NCBI RefSeq assembly: GCF_001456025.1
Contig: NZ_LMTZ01000171.1
Coordinates: forward strand, 1-43,662
From: Mastigocoleus testarum BC008
GTDB lineage: Bacteria > Cyanobacteriota > Cyanobacteriia > Cyanobacteriales > Nostocaceae
DNA length: 43,662 nt
Direction of reading: 5' to 3'
Part shown: positions 24,792-34,699 of the stretch, one piece after another
How positions within the stretch are numbered: the stretch's first letter is position 1
How the letters are laid out: the number at the start of each line of letters is the position of its first letter
Translations under genes and position numbers: made by a program
Notes under the pieces: model-generated
Seen by the model: the letters and a program-made list of their open reading frames with translations, nothing else
What the model was told of the DNA's origin: nothing
The model's database searches: none

Positions 24792-25676
24792 CTAAATTAG
24801 ACTAAGTTTTTTAAGTACCTCTGTTAGGTTATCTGACGCTTTTGAGTTAGTCTCATACAATGGCAGACGGGTAAAACCGACATTCCAACCTTGAAGCCGT
24901 AAAGCTTCTTTAATGAGAATGGGATTTGACGTTGCAAATAAAGCTTTAAAAAGTGGGAAAAGCCGGAGATGAATTTCAGTAGCCACTCGAACTTCACCTG
25001 AATTGAAGGCTTGAATCATCTGCTGTAGCTCCTTACCTACCAGATGAGAAGCCACACTAACTATACCCTTAGCCCCAACCGCCAATAAGGGTAAAGTCAT
25101 GTAATCATCACCAGAGTAAATCTGAAATTCTGCTGGTGTCAAGCTACGGATTTCGTTGACTCTTTCTGTACTTCCTGTGGATTCTTTTATACCTACAATA
25201 TTTGATATTTCTGCTAGATGAACAACAGTTTCAACTTCCAAATTACATCCAGTACGCCCAGGTATATTATATAACAACACTGGAAGTTCTGAAGCCTGAG
25301 CTATGGTTTGAAAATGTTTATACAGACCAGCTTGTGGTGGTTTATTGTAGTAAGGAACTACTTGTAAAGTTCCATCCACACCCAATTTTTCTGCCTTTTG
25401 GGTTGCGAAAATTGCTTCTTTTGTAGAATTGGAACCACAGCCTGCCATTACTAAAGCTTTACCAGCTACTGCTTCCAATACTGTAGAAAACAATTGATAT
25501 TCTTCATCTAAATTTAAAGTCGGCGATTCGCCTGTTGTACCGCAGACTACTACTGTATCAGTACCGCTTTCTACTAAATACTTTGCCAATGAGGCTGCTA
25601 CATCGTAATTAACACTACCATCTTCGTTGAACGGTGTAACCATGGCGGTTAGAACCTTGCCAAAATCTACCACCAT
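24792..25676 (-). CDS. dapA: 4-hydroxy-tetrahydrodipicolinate synthase
   Basis: The 294-residue class I aldolase condenses pyruvate with aspartate semialdehyde in the diaminopimelate/lysine pathway. The pyruvate-binding GTTGES motif (46-51), Tyr136 (LLYNIPGRTG), Arg141 and Schiff-base Lys164 (VGIKESTG) are in place, and the length is that of the family. The ATG at 25674-25676 is preceded by GGGAGT. It is downstream of asd (240-bp gap) on the same strand, and asd makes its substrate, so the two act in sequence. Confidence 0.97.
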   Translation of the reverse strand: MVVDFGKVLTAMVTPFNEDGSVNYDVAASLAKYLVESGTDTVVVCGTTGESPTLNLDEEYQLFSTVLEAVAGKALVMAGCGSNSTKEAIFATQKAEKLGVDGTLQVVPYYNKPPQAGLYKHFQTIAQASELPVLLYNIPGRTGCNLEVETVVHLAEISNIVGIKESTGSTERVNEIRSLTPAEFQIYSGDDYMTLPLLAVGAKGIVSVASHLVGKELQQMIQAFNSGEVRVATEIHLRLFPLFKALFATSNPILIKEALRLQGWNVGFTRLPLYETNSKASDNLTEVLKKLSLI

Positions 25677-25915
25677 ATTTTTACTCCCGACTACCTAATT
25701 GATTTTCTGCACCTTGTTTCTGTTTCCACTTCATAATTTATTCACTGTAATAATTTACAATTACAAATAGGATTAGTATTTCTTGATTAATTTTGATTTC
25801 TTCAACAACAAAATTAAATTTTTCTCGATATTTAGACTTTTAGGTCAATGATATTTGACTTTTCACTCAACATATCCAGACTAAATGCAGATAAGATTTA
25901 TCTATCCAAAATATT

Positions 25916-26959
25916 TTAGGTCGTTAATTGTGCTCTAACGGGCTGCATTAGATTCTTTTCTACTAATAACTCAGCTATTTGTACCGCGTTCAAAGCTGCA
26001 CCTTTACGGATTTGGTCGCCGCATAACCACAAATCTAAACCACATTGATGGGAAATATCTTGACGAATTCTCCCAATTAAAACCTCATCTCGACCGCTAG
26101 CCTCTATCGGCATTGGGAAATAGTTTGTCTGCCAATCTTCTACTATTTTGATGCCGGGAGCTAGTTTTAAAATATCCTTTGCCTCATCTGGCTTTACAGG
26201 AGTGTAAAATTCCAGGTTAATGGCTTCTGAATGAGCGCGCAATACAGGAACTCGGATACAAGTTGCATTCACCCTCAAAGCACGATCGTCAAATATTTTC
26301 CGAGTCTCGTTGACCATCTTCATTTCTTCTTCACAGTAGCCGAAGTTATTCAATGGCGAATTATGTGGAAATAAATTAAATGCCAACGGGTAAGGAAAAA
26401 TTTCTGTTACTGGTTCTTTACCTGCTAATATCTCTTGGCTCTGGGTTTTCACTTCTTCCATTGCCCTTGCACCAGCTCCACTTGCAGACTGATAAGTGGC
26501 GACTACAATTCTCTTAACTGGTTTAACCTTGTGCAAAGGATATACTGCAACAGCCATTAAAATTGTCGTGCAGTTGGGATTAGCAATAATACCCTTGTGT
26601 AATTCTAACGCCTGCGGATTTACCTCTGGTACTACTAAAGGCACATCCTCATTCATCCGAAAAGCGCTGGAATTATCAATAACTGTAGCACCTGCTTCTA
26701 CAGCTTTGGGTGCCCATTCTTTGGATGTGGAACCACCTGCACTTGCCAAGACTAAATCCACATTATCAAAAGCACCATCTTTTACTGGTTCTACTACAAA
26801 CTTTTCTCCTTTAAAAGTCATTTCCTTACCAGCGCTGCGAGGTGAAGCCAATAATTTTAGCTGGGCAATTGGGAAATTACGATATTCTAGCAAATGTAAT
26901 AATTCTGTGCCTACAGCACCAGTCGCTCCCAAAATGGCTACTCGATAGTCTTTAGACAC
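25916..26959 (-). CDS. asd: Aspartate-semialdehyde dehydrogenase
   Basis: The 347-residue enzyme reduces aspartyl phosphate to aspartate semialdehyde, the branch point for lysine, threonine and methionine. The NADP site GATGAVG (11-17), nucleophile Cys130 (ANPNCTTILM), SASGAGARAMEE (158-169) and catalytic His243 (LRAHSEA) are visible. The start is GTG at 26957-26959, with an excellent ribosome site (AAGGAGGAG, 6 nt before it). The first gene of the minus-strand asd-dapA-rnj group, it is divergent from tig across 930 bp. Confidence 0.97.
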   Translation of the reverse strand: MSKDYRVAILGATGAVGTELLHLLEYRNFPIAQLKLLASPRSAGKEMTFKGEKFVVEPVKDGAFDNVDLVLASAGGSTSKEWAPKAVEAGATVIDNSSAFRMNEDVPLVVPEVNPQALELHKGIIANPNCTTILMAVAVYPLHKVKPVKRIVVATYQSASGAGARAMEEVKTQSQEILAGKEPVTEIFPYPLAFNLFPHNSPLNNFGYCEEEMKMVNETRKIFDDRALRVNATCIRVPVLRAHSEAINLEFYTPVKPDEAKDILKLAPGIKIVEDWQTNYFPMPIEASGRDEVLIGRIRQDISHQCGLDLWLCGDQIRKGAALNAVQIAELLVEKNLMQPVRAQLTT

Positions 26960-27889
26960 ACTGGTCTCCTCCTTGAAATTATAATATTATCCTTGGCTTA
27001 AAATTTATACATATTAAGTTTTACGATCTTGATGAACTAAATAAATTTGAATAATTTTGATGTTTATAATAATTAAGTTTATCTCTAAAGATTGAAAATA
27101 TATCTCGTTTCCCTCTTTTAGTCTGGAGTTAGTTTTAGTTTAGTAATGCTGCAGTTTACAACAATTCATTATTCAATTCAAACAGAAGACAATTTTAAAT
27201 AATATATTATATAACACATTAATATTTAAGAAAGAATCTGTCTGTACGTACATTTGCTATATGTATCATCTGTGAATAACAGAATCGGCATATTTTAGCA
27301 TTGTATCCAGCACAAATACATGTACTATGATTCAAATGGATTAGATGGCTCTTACACTAAGTCTCAATCTAACAAACTAAATTTAGTGAAGAAAAGGCCG
27401 TTGGGATTCGCCGGCTCATTCACTTACTTAGATGTAATTTCAATTTAACTTAAGTTGTGCTAATTAGATGAGAACAAGAATATCACGGCGTTAAACCCAC
27501 AATGGTAACAATTTGAAAAGGAGCTTGAATTATTGAGCTAGTTGCAGCCTCGTTATGAAGTACTTTAACGATTATGCTCAACAAATAAATTTAATGACGG
27601 ATAAAATTAATTTTTTGCCTGCGCCCAGTTTTGTGAATTCTACTTGGCAAAAAAATTAAATTAATTTTAAATAAAATGTCATGTGAGGAAACTCGCGAAC
27701 GCTGATTCATCAGTTTTCACAGAGTTTTAAGTTTAACAGCAAAGCCTGCAGCGACAGCGGATCCGAAGGTAACGTAGTTATAGCCTTTCGCTGCGCTTAC
27801 GCTTCTAGAAGCGCATCACATAGGCCAAGTTTGTCGGTTGCAACCGCAAAGTTACGGAAAAACACACAATATTGAAACAGAGATAAAGC
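26960..27889. other. 930-bp divergent intergenic region between asd and tig
   Basis: No gene is found. TTTTTTGCC (27611-27619) and GGCAAAAAA (27646-27654) form a 9-bp inverted repeat with a 26-nt loop. Near tig, 27741-27820 is a GC-rich interspersed repeat with a perfect 14-bp palindrome CGCTTCTAGAAGCG (27800-27813). The region must hold promoters for both the asd and tig groups but I could not fix -10/-35 boxes. Confidence 0.5.
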
Positions 27890-29302
27890 ATGAAAGTCAC
27901 CCAGGAGAAACTTCCCGCTAGCCAGATTGGTTTGGAAATAGAAATTACACCCGAACAAACAAAAAAAACTTATGAGGAAGTTGTCAAAAATTTTGCTCGC
28001 ACTATAAATATTCCAGGGTTTCGCAAAGGTAAAGTTCCGCGCCCGATCTTGCTCCAAAGTTTGGGTTCAACTAGGGTTAAGGCAACGGCATTAGAAGAAT
28101 TGATTCAAGATGGTATTAAAAAAGCTATCGAACAAGAAGATATTCCTGCCATTGGACAACCACAACTGCGTTCCTCCTTTGATGAATTAGTAAATGCTTA
28201 TGAGCCAGGTAAGTCCCTTACCTTTAATGCTGCCGTAGATGTAGAGCCAGAGGTTAAATTAGGTGACTATCAAGGTCTACAGTTTAAAGCAGAAGAAATA
28301 AAATACGATCCGAAGCGTATTGATGAAGTTTTAGAACAAGAACGTCAACAAATGGCAACATTAATTCCTGTGGAAGGAAGAGCGACGCAAATTGGTGATG
28401 TTGCGGTTGTCGACTTTAAGGGTGTGTTGGTGAAAGCAGAAGGTGAAGAAGGAGAACCCGAACCCATTCCTGGTGGTGAAGGTACTGATTTCCAAGTAGA
28501 ATTACAACAGGATCAATTTATCCCAGGATTTGTAGATGGGATTGTAGGAATGAATCCGGGTGAGACTAAAGAAATCTCTGCTCAATTCCCAGAACCATAT
28601 GCGAATGAAGAGTTATCTGGAAAGCCAGCATTATTTACTGTTACTCTCAAAGAAATTAAAGAGAAAGAACTGCCCGAATTAGACGATGATTTTGCTAAGG
28701 AAGCCAGTGAATTTGAAACTCTAACGGAATTACGCAATTCTTTGGAAGAACGTTTTCAAAAAGAAGCTGACGAAAAAACAAAAAATAACAAACAAGAAGC
28801 TTTGCTTGATGAATTGCTTACCAAAGCAGAAGTTGACTTACCTGAGACGATGATTGACCAGGAAGTTGATGCAATGTTGACACAAACTGCAATTCGACTT
28901 TCACAACAGGGATTAGATGTTAAAAAATTATTTACTAAAGACGTTATCCCTAGATTGCGGGAACAATCCCGTTCGGAAGCAATTGAGCGGATCAAGCGCT
29001 CAGTCACACTGCAAAAAGTAGCTTCCCAAGAATCCATCAAAACTTCAGAAGAAGAAATTAATGGTCGTATCCAAGAATTAATTAAAGAATATTCTGATTC
29101 CGACATCGATCCCCAAAGAGCACGTTCGGTAGTTGAGAACGAACTACTCACAGAAAAGATTATTGATTGGCTTTTGGAAAAATCATCCGTTGAACTAGTA
29201 CCGGAAGGATCTTTGAGTACTGCAGAGGAAACAGAGAGTGAAACCTCCTCAGAGACTTCCGAAGATGAGGAACAAGAAGCGACGGTAAGTCAGGAAGGAT
29301 AG
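27890..29302 (+). CDS. tig: Trigger factor, ribosome-associated chaperone and peptidyl-prolyl isomerase
   Basis: Trigger factor binds the ribosomal exit tunnel and folds nascent chains. The 470-residue protein has the ribosome-docking signature GFRKGKVPR (43-51), an FKBP-like isomerase domain (about 160-250) and a helical C-terminal domain. An acidic Ser/Glu tail (about 440-470) extends beyond the E. coli length, as in other cyanobacteria. The ATG at 27890 is preceded by GAGATAAAGC. tig, clpP and clpX follow one another on the plus strand, a conserved bacterial order, with a 337-bp gap after tig. Confidence 0.96.
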   Translation: MKVTQEKLPASQIGLEIEITPEQTKKTYEEVVKNFARTINIPGFRKGKVPRPILLQSLGSTRVKATALEELIQDGIKKAIEQEDIPAIGQPQLRSSFDELVNAYEPGKSLTFNAAVDVEPEVKLGDYQGLQFKAEEIKYDPKRIDEVLEQERQQMATLIPVEGRATQIGDVAVVDFKGVLVKAEGEEGEPEPIPGGEGTDFQVELQQDQFIPGFVDGIVGMNPGETKEISAQFPEPYANEELSGKPALFTVTLKEIKEKELPELDDDFAKEASEFETLTELRNSLEERFQKEADEKTKNNKQEALLDELLTKAEVDLPETMIDQEVDAMLTQTAIRLSQQGLDVKKLFTKDVIPRLREQSRSEAIERIKRSVTLQKVASQESIKTSEEEINGRIQELIKEYSDSDIDPQRARSVVENELLTEKIIDWLLEKSSVELVPEGSLSTAEETESETSSETSEDEEQEATVSQEG

Positions 29303-29639
29303 TCATATCAAGGAAAATTACAAGCTAATAACCCATCGTTCGCAACCTTACTTAGACTCATTAAAATCGTAAAAAATACGATCTGCAGGCGGAGTATTTA
29401 AGAAATCTTAAATAAAAATGGTCATCCACCACCGCCTTAGCTTGATACTCTGTTTACACAGAAAGCATATTAATGAGGCATAATAGTTAGCAAGTAGCAA
29501 AGAAAATATACAAATTTCGCCTGTCGAATCAGCAGCATAAAAATTCGACATTGGCATTTGTGGAAATAAAAGCCACAATTAACATATAAGCTGCACAAAT
29601 CATTGAAAACTGTCAATTCTTAATGTCAAACTTTCTTGT
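29303..29639. other. Intergenic region between tig and clpP
   Basis: ATTTAAGA (29396-29403) and TCTTAAAT (29406-29413) form an AU-only inverted repeat followed by AAAAATGG; it is weak as a terminator. The remainder is AT-rich and probably contains a promoter for clpP-clpX. No small gene is seen. Confidence 0.35.
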
Positions 29640-30341
29640 ATGCTGGAATCGCAGTCGGGAAATTATCAAATCAGCAGTTTGAGCAAGTTGAAAATTAACT
29701 CCCAGAATAGTTCAAATTCAACAAACATATTGCCAACAGTAGTAGAGCAATCAGGTATGGGAGAGCGTGCCTTCGATATCTACTCCCGCCTGCTACGAGA
29801 TCGGATCATCTTTTTGGGAACGCCTGTAGACGATACAATTGCCAACGCTATTATTGCTCAGTTATTGTATTTGGATGCTGATGACTCCGAAAAAGATATT
29901 CAATTGTATATTAATTCTCCTGGGGGTTCGGTAACTGCAGGAATGGCAATTTACGACACCATTCAGCAAATTCGTCCTGATGTTGCTACGATATGTTTTG
30001 GTTTGGCAGCCAGCATGGGAGCATTTCTGTTAGCAGCAGGAACAGCAGGTAAACGTATGTCCTTACCTGATTCGAGAATCATGATTCACCAACCACTTGG
30101 TGGGGCTCAAGGACAAGCTGTTGATATTGAGATCCAAGCCAAAGAAATTCTTTATCATAAGTCTAAGTTGAATCAGTTACTTGCTCGTCACACGAATCAA
30201 CCCTTAGAAAAAATCGAAGCTGACACAGAACGTGATTTCTTTATGTCGGCAGAAGAAGCAAAAAATTACGGATTGATCGATTTAGTGATTTCCGGACAAA
30301 ATCTTCCCTCGCAAGGGGAAAACGTCACCATTCTGAAATAA
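29640..30341 (+). CDS. clpP: ATP-dependent Clp protease proteolytic subunit
   Basis: The 233-residue serine protease forms the ClpP barrel that works with ClpX. The catalytic triad is Ser125 (GLAASMGAFL), His150 (RIMIHQPLGG) and Asp199 (TERDFFMS), each equal to E. coli mature numbering plus 28. INSPGGSVTAG (91-101) is the oxyanion-site motif. The N-terminal 35 residues are polar Ser/Asn-rich and precede the conserved MGERAFDIYSRLL, so a later start at Met40 is possible but the ATG at 29640 is the first in frame. clpX starts 9 bp after the stop, so the two are surely co-transcribed. It is one of several clpP genes expected in a cyanobacterium. Confidence 0.96.
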   Translation: MLESQSGNYQISSLSKLKINSQNSSNSTNILPTVVEQSGMGERAFDIYSRLLRDRIIFLGTPVDDTIANAIIAQLLYLDADDSEKDIQLYINSPGGSVTAGMAIYDTIQQIRPDVATICFGLAASMGAFLLAAGTAGKRMSLPDSRIMIHQPLGGAQGQAVDIEIQAKEILYHKSKLNQLLARHTNQPLEKIEADTERDFFMSAEEAKNYGLIDLVISGQNLPSQGENVTILK

Positions 30342-30350
30342 GAGGCTGGT

Positions 30351-31694
30351 ATGTCTAAGTACGACTCCCATTTAAAATGTTCGTTTTGTGGCAAGTCACA
30401 AGAGCAGGTGCGCAAGCTAATCGCCGGACCGGGAGTCTACATCTGCGATGAATGTGTTGACTTGTGCAATGAGATATTGGATGAGGAGTTACTCGACACT
30501 AATGGTGCAACAGCCCAACCTGCGGCACCAAGGTCAGAACAACCTCAGAAACGTCGAACCCGTTCTAGTAGTCTTTCCTTTAATCAAATACCCAAGCCAC
30601 GGGAAATCAAAAAGTATCTTGACGAACACGTGATTGGTCAAGATGAAGCTAAGAAAGTACTTTCAGTGGCCGTTTACAATCATTACAAACGTTTAGCGCT
30701 GGCACAATCAAAAAGTGGTGGTAAGGGTACTTCGGAAGACGGTATAGAACTGCAAAAGTCAAACATTCTTTTAATCGGTCCTACAGGTTGTGGAAAGACA
30801 CTTTTGGCACAAACGTTGGCTAAAATCCTGGATGTGCCATTTGCAGTGGCTGATGCTACAACCCTAACGGAAGCCGGATATGTCGGAGAAGATGTAGAAA
30901 ATATATTGCTGCGACTGTTACAAGTAGCAGATTTAGATGTAGATGAAGCGCAGCGGGGGATTATTTACATCGACGAAATTGATAAGATTGCTCGTAAGAG
31001 TGAAAACCCATCGATTACGCGCGATGTTTCTGGTGAAGGTGTCCAACAGGCGCTGCTAAAGATGTTGGAAGGTACAGTTGCTAATGTACCACCTCAAGGA
31101 GGTCGCAAGCATCCTTACCAAGACTGCATTCAAATTGATACAAAAAATATCCTATTTATTTGTGGCGGTGCATTTGTTGGCTTGGAAAAAGTTGTAGATC
31201 AAAGAATTGGTAAGAAATCAATAGGTTTTGTTCAAACAGGGGAAGGACCATCAAAAGAAGCTCGAGCAGCAGATACTCTTAAGCATATGGAGCCAGGGGA
31301 TTTAGTAAGGTTTGGGCTGATTCCAGAGTTCATTGGACGTATGCCAATGGTTGCCGTTGTGGAACCATTAGATGAGGAAGCTCTGATGGCTATATTGACT
31401 CAACCACGTAGTGCTTTAGTCAAGCAATATCAGAAGCTGCTGAAAATGGATAATGTTCAGCTGGACTTTAAACAAGAAGCTTTATTGGCTATAGCTCGTG
31501 AAGCTTACCGTCGTAAGACTGGTGCCAGAGCCCTTAGGGGTATTGTGGAGGAATTAATGCTCGATGTGATGTATGAAGTTCCATCTCGTAAAGATGTTGT
31601 GAATTTTACGGTAACTCAGGAAATGGTAGAAAAGCGTTCTACTGCTGAATTACTGATGCATCCATCTTCTCTACCAAAACCAGAATCAGCATAA
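30351..31694 (+). CDS. clpX: ATP-dependent Clp protease ATP-binding subunit ClpX
   Basis: The 447-residue AAA+ unfoldase feeds substrates to ClpP. An N-terminal zinc domain has Cys10, Cys13, Cys32 and Cys35. Walker A GPTGCGKT (143-150), pore loop GYVGED (176-181), Walker B IIYIDEID (204-211), and the ClpP-docking IGF tripeptide (KKSIGFVQTG) are present. The start ATG at 30351 has AGAGG 6 nt upstream. It lies 9 bp after clpP. A hairpin follows the stop codon. Confidence 0.97.
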   Translation: MSKYDSHLKCSFCGKSQEQVRKLIAGPGVYICDECVDLCNEILDEELLDTNGATAQPAAPRSEQPQKRRTRSSSLSFNQIPKPREIKKYLDEHVIGQDEAKKVLSVAVYNHYKRLALAQSKSGGKGTSEDGIELQKSNILLIGPTGCGKTLLAQTLAKILDVPFAVADATTLTEAGYVGEDVENILLRLLQVADLDVDEAQRGIIYIDEIDKIARKSENPSITRDVSGEGVQQALLKMLEGTVANVPPQGGRKHPYQDCIQIDTKNILFICGGAFVGLEKVVDQRIGKKSIGFVQTGEGPSKEARAADTLKHMEPGDLVRFGLIPEFIGRMPMVAVVEPLDEEALMAILTQPRSALVKQYQKLLKMDNVQLDFKQEALLAIAREAYRRKTGARALRGIVEELMLDVMYEVPSRKDVVNFTVTQEMVEKRSTAELLMHPSSLPKPESA

Positions 31695-31706
31695 TTTTAG
31701 TAAAGA

Positions 31707-31737
31707 GTCATGAGTCATTAGCTTAATGACTCGTGAC
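31707..31737. terminator. 14-bp hairpin after clpX
   Basis: GTCATGAGTCATTA (31707-31720) pairs with TAATGACTCGTGAC (31724-31737) with one G/T wobble and a 3-nt loop. It is 12 bp past the clpX stop and 17 bp before the hydrolase start. The stem is long but no T-run follows, so it may stabilise the 3' end or partially terminate rather than being a classical terminator. Confidence 0.55.
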
Positions 31738-31754
31738 ATATAAGTAAAGAAGAA

Positions 31755-32606
31755 ATGCCCTACATCAATGTTCGCGGCGTAGATCATTATTATGAGTGGA
31801 TAGAAAAACCATTGTCTGGTTATAGCAAACCAGTAATGGTTTTCATTCACGGATGGGCTGGTTCTGCTAGATACTGGCGAACTACAGCTAACGCTTTATC
31901 AGAAAAATTTCATTGTTTGCTATATGACTTAAGAGGATTTGGTCGTTCCCAAAGTAAAGTAAAGAATGTTCCCAATGATTCTCTAACCGATTTGAGTTAT
32001 GAACTGGAAGAATATGCTCGTGATTTGGGAAGCTTGCTTGAAGAATTAAAAATCCAGCAGGTTTATCTCATGGCTCATTCAATGGGAGCTTCTATCGGCA
32101 CACTATTCCTCAACATCTACCCCCAAAAAGTAAACAAGGCGATATTAGCTTGCAGTGGTATTTTTGAATATGATGAAAAAGCTTTTAGTGCCTTTCACAA
32201 ATTTGGTGGTTATGTAGTTAAATTCCGTCCTAAATGGTTAGCTAAAATCCCATTAGTCGACAGAATATTTATGGCACGTTTTCTGGCTCGTTCGATCGCG
32301 GCTAAAGAACGTCAAGCTTTTTTGGCTGATTTTTTAGAAGCGGACTATAGCGCAGCTTTAGGAACAATATTTACTTCTGTAAGTAAAAAACAAGCAGAAA
32401 TAATGCCCTCTGAGTTTTCTCGGTTAACAGTACCGACACTAATAGTATCCGGAGAGTATGACAAAATTATTCCCGCAGAACTAGGACAACAAGCAGCAGC
32501 ACTCAATAAAGTTGTAAAATTCAAAGCCATTGAGAACACGGGTCATTTTCCCATGCTGGAAGATGCCGCTAGTTATTTGCTTTGCGTGAAAGAATTTTTA
32601 GAATAG
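31755..32606 (+). CDS. Alpha/beta-hydrolase fold protein
   Basis: The 283-residue protein has the hydrolase catalytic set: oxyanion motif HGW (32-34), nucleophile Ser109 in AHSMGA, Asp236 (SGEYDKIIP) and His264 (NTGHFPMLE). DLRGFGRS (58-65) is also typical. No signal peptide is present. Substrate is unknown; the family includes esterases, lipases and dienelactone-like enzymes. It is 60 bp after clpX with the hairpin between, so it may be a weakly coupled last gene of the clp transcript. The ATG is preceded by AAAGAAGAA. Confidence 0.9.
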   Translation: MPYINVRGVDHYYEWIEKPLSGYSKPVMVFIHGWAGSARYWRTTANALSEKFHCLLYDLRGFGRSQSKVKNVPNDSLTDLSYELEEYARDLGSLLEELKIQQVYLMAHSMGASIGTLFLNIYPQKVNKAILACSGIFEYDEKAFSAFHKFGGYVVKFRPKWLAKIPLVDRIFMARFLARSIAAKERQAFLADFLEADYSAALGTIFTSVSKKQAEIMPSEFSRLTVPTLIVSGEYDKIIPAELGQQAAALNKVVKFKAIENTGHFPMLEDAASYLLCVKEFLE

Positions 32607-32664
32607 TTACAACTTGAAAGTTTTAATTTTTAATTTATTACAGCTACAGATTTGTTACAAATAA

Positions 32665-33651
32665 TTAACCCAAACCCAATTCTCTTTTAAGCAAATTAAT
32701 TGATTTAGTTCCTATATAATTTCCTGCTCGCACTAGTTTAGGCAAGCGAATCAGATCGTCTACACATGTTTGAATAGCTACTTGAGTAGCAGAAAAACTT
32801 GGTTGGTCGCTACAAAATATCATTTGTGCTCGTTTGACAATTGCTTGAAGCTTATAAGCATCTTTAGGCTGGGAAGTCATTACTAGTAATTCGTCTCCAC
32901 GCATTCCATGGAGAATTACTTCTGCAGCCCGAAGAATCCCAGGGCTTAGGCTGACCATACCTATACAGCTATCTCTGGACAACCCTTTAACCATTTCAAA
33001 CTCCTTGGCATAATCGTATATATCAAGGGGAATTACTCGCACAGCCTTAGGAGCAGCAATCGCTTCGGCATCTGCAATAAAATATCTACTAGTAACGACT
33101 GTGCCAGAAGGAGTTTGATCCAAGACAGTGCTCAACTCTTCCATTGATACTAACTGTATGGGGATTTGCAAAGATTCTTCTAATTCATAAACCATTAATT
33201 GACCAGCACCTATATCAGTCTCAGGTACGGCGACTAGCACTCTGGCACTACACCGCAAGCGCCAATCCATTTCTGCTAAAAACATTTCACGAGCTTGATT
33301 AAGAGAACAACCTTGAGATAGTAGGTTATCCAACGCATGTTGTACTACTTTATATGCTTCTGGGTGTTCCTTAAGGATTGGTGACTGCAACCTGCTACCA
33401 CCTTCATGACCTTGGGCACGGACGTAAATCCCCGAACCGGCTAAACTTTCTACGAATCCATCTTCTTCTAACTGACGATAAACCTTGCTAATAGTATTGC
33501 GATGTAGCCCAGTTTGCATCGCCAACGCTCGAGTAGAAGGCAATTTATAACCCGGTGGATATTGCCGAGAAGCAATTGCGAAGCGAATTTGATTGAACAG
33601 TTGATTTGATGCGGGTATTTCACTATCTGGTTGAATCCTGAATTGAATCAT
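32665..33651 (-). CDS. plmA: GntR-family transcriptional regulator of the PlmA type
   Basis: PlmA is a cyanobacterial GntR regulator known to join the PII-PipX signalling complex in unicellular strains and first described through plasmid maintenance in Anabaena. The 328-residue product has the winged helix at about 8-78 (NQLFNQIRFAIASRQYPPG, then GLHRNTISKVYRQLEEDG) and a long C-terminal region unlike FadR, HutC or MocR effector domains. Five cysteines (115, 134, 229, 280, 296) are candidate redox sites; the Synechocystis homologue is reported as redox-responsive. The gene name is by recognition of the N-terminal sequence and length. It is convergent with the hydrolase and divergent from the dienelactone-hydrolase-like gene. 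Confidence 0.85.
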   Translation of the reverse strand: MIQFRIQPDSEIPASNQLFNQIRFAIASRQYPPGYKLPSTRALAMQTGLHRNTISKVYRQLEEDGFVESLAGSGIYVRAQGHEGGSRLQSPILKEHPEAYKVVQHALDNLLSQGCSLNQAREMFLAEMDWRLRCSARVLVAVPETDIGAGQLMVYELEESLQIPIQLVSMEELSTVLDQTPSGTVVTSRYFIADAEAIAAPKAVRVIPLDIYDYAKEFEMVKGLSRDSCIGMVSLSPGILRAAEVILHGMRGDELLVMTSQPKDAYKLQAIVKRAQMIFCSDQPSFSATQVAIQTCVDDLIRLPKLVRAGNYIGTKSINLLKRELGLG

Positions 33652-33852
33652 TACCTTACAGTTCTAAGTACTAATGGGGGGATACAAGAAGTTAAATTTG
33701 CTACTTTAAAAATATTTTATTTATAGTTTGAATTTTTAGGGGTAGAAATTTCTCATGCACAGACTGGTAGTAGTAGATAATTTACTCGGAGATAGCTTTG
33801 AAACACTCGCATAGCTATATCTAATCATCACACAGCATTGGTAAAAATGATT

Positions 33853-34599
33853 ATGACAGAGCGGGCAATAGATACAGCAATAGTTCAACTACCTCAAAAA
33901 AATTTAGATATTCCTGCTTATTTGGCAAAGCCCAAAAGCCAAGGTATTTACCCGGGAATCATTGTATTGCAGGAAATTTTTGGAGTAAATGCTCATATTC
34001 GCGAAGTTACAGAACGCATTGCTCGCGAAGGCTATGTCGCGATCGCACCTGCTCTTTATCAACGGTTTGCTCCTGGTTTTGAAACCGGCTACACCCCAGA
34101 GGATATTGAAATTGGCAAGGAATACAAAAGCCAAACGAAAGCCTCCGAACTATTAAGTGATATTCAGTTAGCAATTAATTACTTAAAGAATCTAGAGGGT
34201 GTAAAAAACACTGATTTTGGTTGTATTGGTTTTTGCTTCGGAGGCCATGTTGCTTATCTTGCAGCAACGTTAGCTGATATAAAAGCTGTTGCTTCGTTTT
34301 ACGGCGCGGGTATTACGACTAATACTCCTGGAGGTGGTGAACCGACCATCACCCTGACTCACTCTTTCAGAGGAACTGTATATGCCTTCTTTGGAATGGA
34401 AGATAAAAGTATTCCACACGAACAAGTAGAACAGATAGAATCAGAGCTAGGAAAATATCATCATTCCCATCGTGTATTCCGTTACGATGGAGCAGACCAC
34501 GGATTTTTCTGCGATCATCGCGCTAGCTATAATCCAAAGGCCGCAGCTGATGCTTGGGAGAAAGTGAAACAGTTGTTTGAGCAATTACAGACAACTTAG
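33853..34599 (+). CDS. Dienelactone hydrolase family protein
   Basis: The 248-residue alpha/beta-hydrolase has the family's Cys nucleophile: Cys128 in IGFCFGGHV. Glu41 (LQEIFG) and His216 (GADHGFF) complete the conserved set. Members hydrolyse dienelactone or related esters; the real substrate in cyanobacteria is not known. In-frame starts also exist at 33838 (TTG) and 33847 (ATG); MTERAIDTAI at 33853 is chosen as the most family-like. None has a clear ribosome site. The S1-domain gene begins 100 bp downstream on the same strand. Confidence 0.9.
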   Translation: MTERAIDTAIVQLPQKNLDIPAYLAKPKSQGIYPGIIVLQEIFGVNAHIREVTERIAREGYVAIAPALYQRFAPGFETGYTPEDIEIGKEYKSQTKASELLSDIQLAINYLKNLEGVKNTDFGCIGFCFGGHVAYLAATLADIKAVASFYGAGITTNTPGGGEPTITLTHSFRGTVYAFFGMEDKSIPHEQVEQIESELGKYHHSHRVFRYDGADHGFFCDHRASYNPKAAADAWEKVKQLFEQLQTT

Positions 34600-34699
34600 G
34601 ACTATCTTCCCATACTTAAGTTTTCTTTTCAGAGTCTTTCCTTTTAAGGTAAAACTCCAGTATTGGCTATACGCATGTATTAATATATTCTCGAAAGTC

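Noticed and set aside
34577..34699. 41-codon extension of the S1-domain protein overlapping the dienelactone-hydrolase gene
   Set aside because: It overlaps a real gene, and MSSQAQNSQQ further on has the family-like start.
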